Source: X23 sp050251575 (GTDB taxonomy: Bacteria; Bacillota; Clostridia; SK-Y3). Taken from it: DNA of 8,413 nucleotides. The stretch's first letter is position 1; every line of letters starts with the position of its first letter. The position numbers and the translations under genes were made by a program. The stretch is taken from contig JBFWMP010000126.1 of the NCBI GenBank assembly GCA_050251575.1, forward strand, positions 1 through 8,413, read 5' to 3'. Positions 5,731 to 8,413 of this stretch are shown here, piece by piece. The notes below the pieces were generated by a model that worked only from the letters and a program-made list of their open reading frames with translations, searched no databases and was not told where the DNA came from.

Positions 5731-6774
5731 ATGAACAATCAACTACCTATTATAGGAATTTCTATGGGAGATCCCTCTGGGATAGGACCTGAAATTGCAG
5801 CGAAGTCCTTAGCAGAAAAAGAAGTATATGAGATGTGCAGACCTCTCATTACGGGAGATGCTTCAGCCATGGAGCAGGCGATAAAGATAGCAAAGGTAGA
5901 CCTTAAGGTGAATGTTATCAACAAGGTATCTGATGCTAAATTTGAATACGGTACTATGGATGTAGTTGACTTAAAGAACGTGGATGTAAAAGAGCTTGTA
6001 CACGGTAAAGTTTCAGCAATGGCCGGAAAAGCTGCTTTCGAAGCCATCAAAAAAGTGATAGAACTTGCGATGGAGAACGAAATCGATGCAACTGTTACCG
6101 GACCTATACATAAAGAAGGTATCAACAAGGCAGGCTTCCATTATACGGGACATACTGAAATATATGCACATTTTACTGATACGAAGGATTATACAATGAT
6201 GTTGGCAGAAGGAACCTTGCGAGTGGCTCATGTATCTACCCACGTATCTTTGCGTCAGGCATGCGACAATGTAAAGAAAGAAAGAGTACTTGCAGTTATT
6301 AAGCTCGCGTATAACGCTATGAGGGATTTTGGGATAGCAGAACCGAGAATTGGTGTCGCAGGATTGAACCCTCATGCAAGTGATGGGGGACTATTTGGTT
6401 GGGAGGAAGAAAAAGAGATTATGCCTGCAATAAAGGAGGCAAATACGCTAGGGATTAATGCAGAGGGCCCTGTGCCTCCTGATACGGTTTTTTCTAAGGC
6501 AAGAGGAGGCCAGTATGATATCGTAGTCGCTATGTATCATGACCAAGGACATATTCCATTAAAGGTAGTAGGTTTTACCTACGATGAGCAACAAAAGAAA
6601 TGGAATTCTGTAAGTGGTGTAAACATCACATTGGGACTTCCGATCATTCGCTCTTCTGTAGATCATGGTACTGCATTTGGAAAAGCGGGAAAAGGCACAG
6701 CCACGCCAGAAAGTATGCTTAATGCTATACAATATGCGGTTAAGTTTGCAGAACATAGAAAGCTAAAAAAATAA
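5731..6774 (+). CDS. pdxA2: PdxA2-type 4-phosphate dehydrogenase (D-threonate/D-erythronate 4-phosphate dehydrogenase)
   Basis: The 347-residue protein has the PdxA fold. Visible motifs are GDPSGIGPE (13-21), GPIHKEG (124-130), GHTE (140-143), and three metal-binding His residues equivalent to E. coli PdxA 166/211/266: His170 (STH), His215 (NPHA) and His270 (YHDQGH). The HDQGHIPLKVVGF wording and the VNITLGLPIIRSSVDHG segment mark the PdxA2 group rather than housekeeping PdxA. Characterised PdxA2 partners of DUF1537 kinases oxidise C3 of D-threonate 4-phosphate with NAD+; the beta-keto acid loses CO2 to give dihydroxyacetone phosphate. I chose ATG 5731, with AAAGGAAG (5716-5723) 7 nt upstream; an in-frame TTG at 5713 precedes that site. 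No other pyridoxine gene is nearby, which supports a catabolic role. Confidence 0.9.
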   Translation: MNNQLPIIGISMGDPSGIGPEIAAKSLAEKEVYEMCRPLITGDASAMEQAIKIAKVDLKVNVINKVSDAKFEYGTMDVVDLKNVDVKELVHGKVSAMAGKAAFEAIKKVIELAMENEIDATVTGPIHKEGINKAGFHYTGHTEIYAHFTDTKDYTMMLAEGTLRVAHVSTHVSLRQACDNVKKERVLAVIKLAYNAMRDFGIAEPRIGVAGLNPHASDGGLFGWEEEKEIMPAIKEANTLGINAEGPVPPDTVFSKARGGQYDIVVAMYHDQGHIPLKVVGFTYDEQQKKWNSVSGVNITLGLPIIRSSVDHGTAFGKAGKGTATPESMLNAIQYAVKFAEHRKLKK

Positions 6775-6829
6775 TAAAAAACTTTCTTTGAAAAGCAGGA
6801 GAAATGAAATTTGCGTAGAATATGTATCG

Positions 6830-6835
6830 TATAAT
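6830..6835 (+). promoter_or_regulatory. -10 box (TATAAT) of the aldolase-ADH unit
   Basis: A consensus TATAAT lies 4 nt before a perfect operator copy. No good -35 is found at 16-18 nt upstream; TTGCGT at 6811-6816 would leave only a 13-nt spacer. The 114-nt gap after pdxA2 with promoter plus operator implies a second regulated start site inside the cluster. Confidence 0.55.
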
Positions 6836-6839
6836 GTAA

Positions 6840-6851
6840 ATTGTCGACAAT
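6840..6851. promoter_or_regulatory. Operator palindrome ATTGTCGACAAT (aldolase copy)
   Basis: It is identical over 12 bp to the gntR operator (2295-2306), with similar flanks (AATTGTCGACAATA in both). The position covers the expected transcription start, so bound regulator would block initiation. This ties the downstream genes to the GntR regulator. Confidence 0.75.
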
Positions 6852-6888
6852 ACTACGAAACTTAACATAATAGTAAAGGAGAGATATC

Positions 6889-7770
6889 ATGTTTAAACCA
6901 AAAGGGATTATTGTAGCAATGTTAACACCTATGAATGCGGATGAAACAATCAATGAGAAAGAACTGAGAAATCAGGTAAATCGTTTTGTGGATAGAGGGA
7001 TACATGGTCTTTTTTGCCTTGGAACAAATGGGGAGTTTTATGGACTTAATTATGAAGAAAAGATAAGGATTATGGAAATTGTACTGGATGAAAATAAGGA
7101 TAGACTTCCTATTTATGCAGGCACAGGCTGTACAACCACAAAAGAAACGATAGCATTAACACAAAAAGCTAAAGATTTAGGTGCACATGCAGTATCAATT
7201 GTTTGCCCTTATTATGCTGCCAGCAATCAGAAGGCTCTTTACAACCATTTTAAAGACATTGCAGAAGCGGTAGATATTCCTATCATTCTTTACAATATTC
7301 CTGGGCGTACCGGTATCAATATGGATGCAGATACTGTCGGAAAACTTTCTAAAATTGAGAATATCGTTGCTGTAAAAGATAGCAGTGGAAATTTTGATAA
7401 TATCCTTAAATATATTGAAGTGACAGATGATGATTTTTCAGTTCTCTCCGGGAACGATTCTCTTATATTATGGAATCTTCTTGCCGGTGGTAAAGGTGGA
7501 ATTGCAGGATGTGCAAATATTGTTCCGAATGAATTGGTTGCAATCTATGAAAGATTTATACAAGGAGATATAGAGGGGGCTAAAAAAGCTCAATCCAGCA
7601 TAAGACCTATAAGGGAAGTATTCAAGATGGGGAATCCTAATTCAATAATAAAGCGTGCAACAGAGTTAATGGGTTATGATGTAGGTCCATGCAGAGCTCC
7701 CTTTAACATTGATAATCCCGAATTGGACGCTGCATTAAAAGCAGTCCTGAGTAAGTTTGAGAAACAATAA
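6889..7770 (+). CDS. DapA/N-acetylneuraminate lyase superfamily aldolase, probably catabolic
   Basis: The 293-residue TIM-barrel protein has the class I Schiff-base residues: Lys163 (VAVKDSSG), Tyr135 (LYNIPGRTG) and the GTNGE loop (45-49), plus Tyr108 (CPYY). Members cleave or form 2-oxo acids, usually with pyruvate as one partner. True dihydrodipicolinate synthase has GTTGE; here the second Thr is Asn47, as in many sugar-acid aldolases, while Arg140 of the carboxylate site is kept. Placed after pdxA2 behind an acid-sugar operator and 11 nt before an alcohol dehydrogenase, it is more likely a 2-oxo(-3-deoxy) sugar-acid aldolase than the lysine-pathway enzyme. The AAAGGAGA site (6875-6882, 6-nt spacer) fixes the start. 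The superfamily is certain; the reaction is open. Confidence 0.88.
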   Translation: MFKPKGIIVAMLTPMNADETINEKELRNQVNRFVDRGIHGLFCLGTNGEFYGLNYEEKIRIMEIVLDENKDRLPIYAGTGCTTTKETIALTQKAKDLGAHAVSIVCPYYAASNQKALYNHFKDIAEAVDIPIILYNIPGRTGINMDADTVGKLSKIENIVAVKDSSGNFDNILKYIEVTDDDFSVLSGNDSLILWNLLAGGKGGIAGCANIVPNELVAIYERFIQGDIEGAKKAQSSIRPIREVFKMGNPNSIIKRATELMGYDVGPCRAPFNIDNPELDAALKAVLSKFEKQ

Positions 7771-7781
7771 AGGAGAATAAT

Positions 7782-8413
7782 ATGACAAACATATATGAAA
7801 TGGGACTGCCTCGGAGAGTAATAGTTGGATGCGGAAGTATTTCTGAGATTTCAGCTATAATAAAAGATGCAGGTATACAAAACATACTAATACTAACAGA
7901 TCAAGGGGTATATGGTACTGGTATTACATTAAAAGCAGAAAAGTTGCTTTCTGAGTATAATACTAGACTAATAAAAGATGTTCCTCGAGAGCCGGAGTAT
8001 AAGCAAGTTGTTGAGATATATGAAGAGATTAAAAATGAAAAGATAGAAGTTATTCTAGCAATAGGTGGAGGAAGTGTAATGGATACTGCCAAAATGTTGG
8101 CAGTATTAGCTACTAATCCAGCTTATGCAGAAGATCTTTTGAATCCATCTATTATTAAAAATAAAGGAATCACTACAATTTTTATTCCTACATCTGCAGG
8201 AACAGGTTCAGAGGCAACCCCAAATTCAATCGTTGTGGTACCGGAAAAAGAATTAAAAATTGGAATTGTGAATCAGAACTTCATTCCAGACTACGTAATA
8301 CTTGATGCAGAGATGACTTTGAAGCTTCCACCTTCTGTCACTGCATCAACAGGAGCAGATGCCTTTTGTCATGCGATAGAATGCTTTATATCCAAAAAAG
8401 CAAATCCTATAAG
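7782..8413 (+). CDS. Iron-containing (group III) alcohol dehydrogenase, N-terminal part, cut by the window end
   Basis: The first 210 codons are visible, out of roughly 380-400 in the family. Seen in order are the NAD-binding GGGS (95-98) with VMDTAK (99-104), PTSAGTGSE (136-144), DYVILD (170-175) and the start of the metal site, GADAFCHAIE (191-200), where Asp193 and His197 are two of the four usual Fe2+ ligands. The remaining His ligands lie outside the window. Members reduce small aldehydes or ketones to alcohols with NAD(P)H, or the reverse. AAAGGAGA overlaps the aldolase stop codon and the gap is only 11 nt, so the two genes are surely co-transcribed and probably coupled. A natural pairing is disposal of an aldehyde released by the aldolase (for example glycolaldehyde), which would regenerate NAD+. 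That link is inference. Confidence 0.92.
   Translation, partial: MTNIYEMGLPRRVIVGCGSISEISAIIKDAGIQNILILTDQGVYGTGITLKAEKLLSEYNTRLIKDVPREPEYKQVVEIYEEIKNEKIEVILAIGGGSVMDTAKMLAVLATNPAYAEDLLNPSIIKNKGITTIFIPTSAGTGSEATPNSIVVVPEKELKIGIVNQNFIPDYVILDAEMTLKLPPSVTASTGADAFCHAIECFISKKANPI

Noticed and set aside
5731..6774. Housekeeping pdxA of vitamin B6 synthesis
   Set aside because: The HDQGHIP wording and the adjacent DUF1537 kinase indicate the PdxA2 group, and no other B6 genes are present.
6889..7770. Lysine-pathway dapA
   Set aside because: The GTNGE loop, catabolic neighbours and acid-sugar operator argue against it; no lysine or diaminopimelate genes are nearby.
1..8413. CRISPR array, tRNA, rRNA, toxin-antitoxin or phage defence genes
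   Set aside because: No regularly spaced repeats, RNA gene signatures or such protein families were seen on either strand.

Overview
The window is low-GC DNA with strong purine-rich Shine-Dalgarno sites, TTGACA/TATAAT promoters, hairpin-plus-T terminators and protein families typical of anaerobic Firmicutes. A class Clostridia spore former is the best guess; genus cannot be decided from the sequence. All supported genes lie on the + strand.

Bases 1-1013 hold the tail of a Cys/Met-metabolism PLP enzyme with its terminator, a short MITE-like palindromic repeat element (about 185-336), a long gene-free stretch rich in small dyads (346-716), and a 42-residue glycine-rich one-helix membrane peptide (732-860) with its own terminator. 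Bases 1014-2163 hold a stand-alone two-CBS-domain protein that probably starts at TTG, a long hairpin, and a divergent sirtuin.

From 2256 to the right edge lies a catabolic locus. It consists of a GntR/FadR-type (FCD) repressor, a four-carbon acid-sugar kinase (DUF1537 family), a D-2-hydroxyacid dehydrogenase, a PdxA2-type 4-phosphate dehydrogenase/decarboxylase, a DapA/NAL-superfamily aldolase and an iron-containing alcohol dehydrogenase cut by the window end. In the characterised D-threonate pathway, a DUF1537 kinase makes the 4-phosphate and PdxA2 oxidises and decarboxylates it to dihydroxyacetone phosphate. The three extra enzymes suggest either a wider substrate range or a different acid sugar that must first be oxidised, or whose aldehyde product must be disposed of. 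No transporter is visible in the window.

The main regulatory signal is a 12-bp perfect palindrome, ATTGTCGACAAT. It lies just downstream of the -10 box of gntR (2295-2306) and, in similar geometry, in front of the aldolase gene (6840-6851). A 10/12 match lies upstream of the kinase gene (3086-3097). This predicts one FCD regulator controlling itself and two transcription units: kinase-dehydrogenase-pdxA2, and aldolase-alcohol dehydrogenase.
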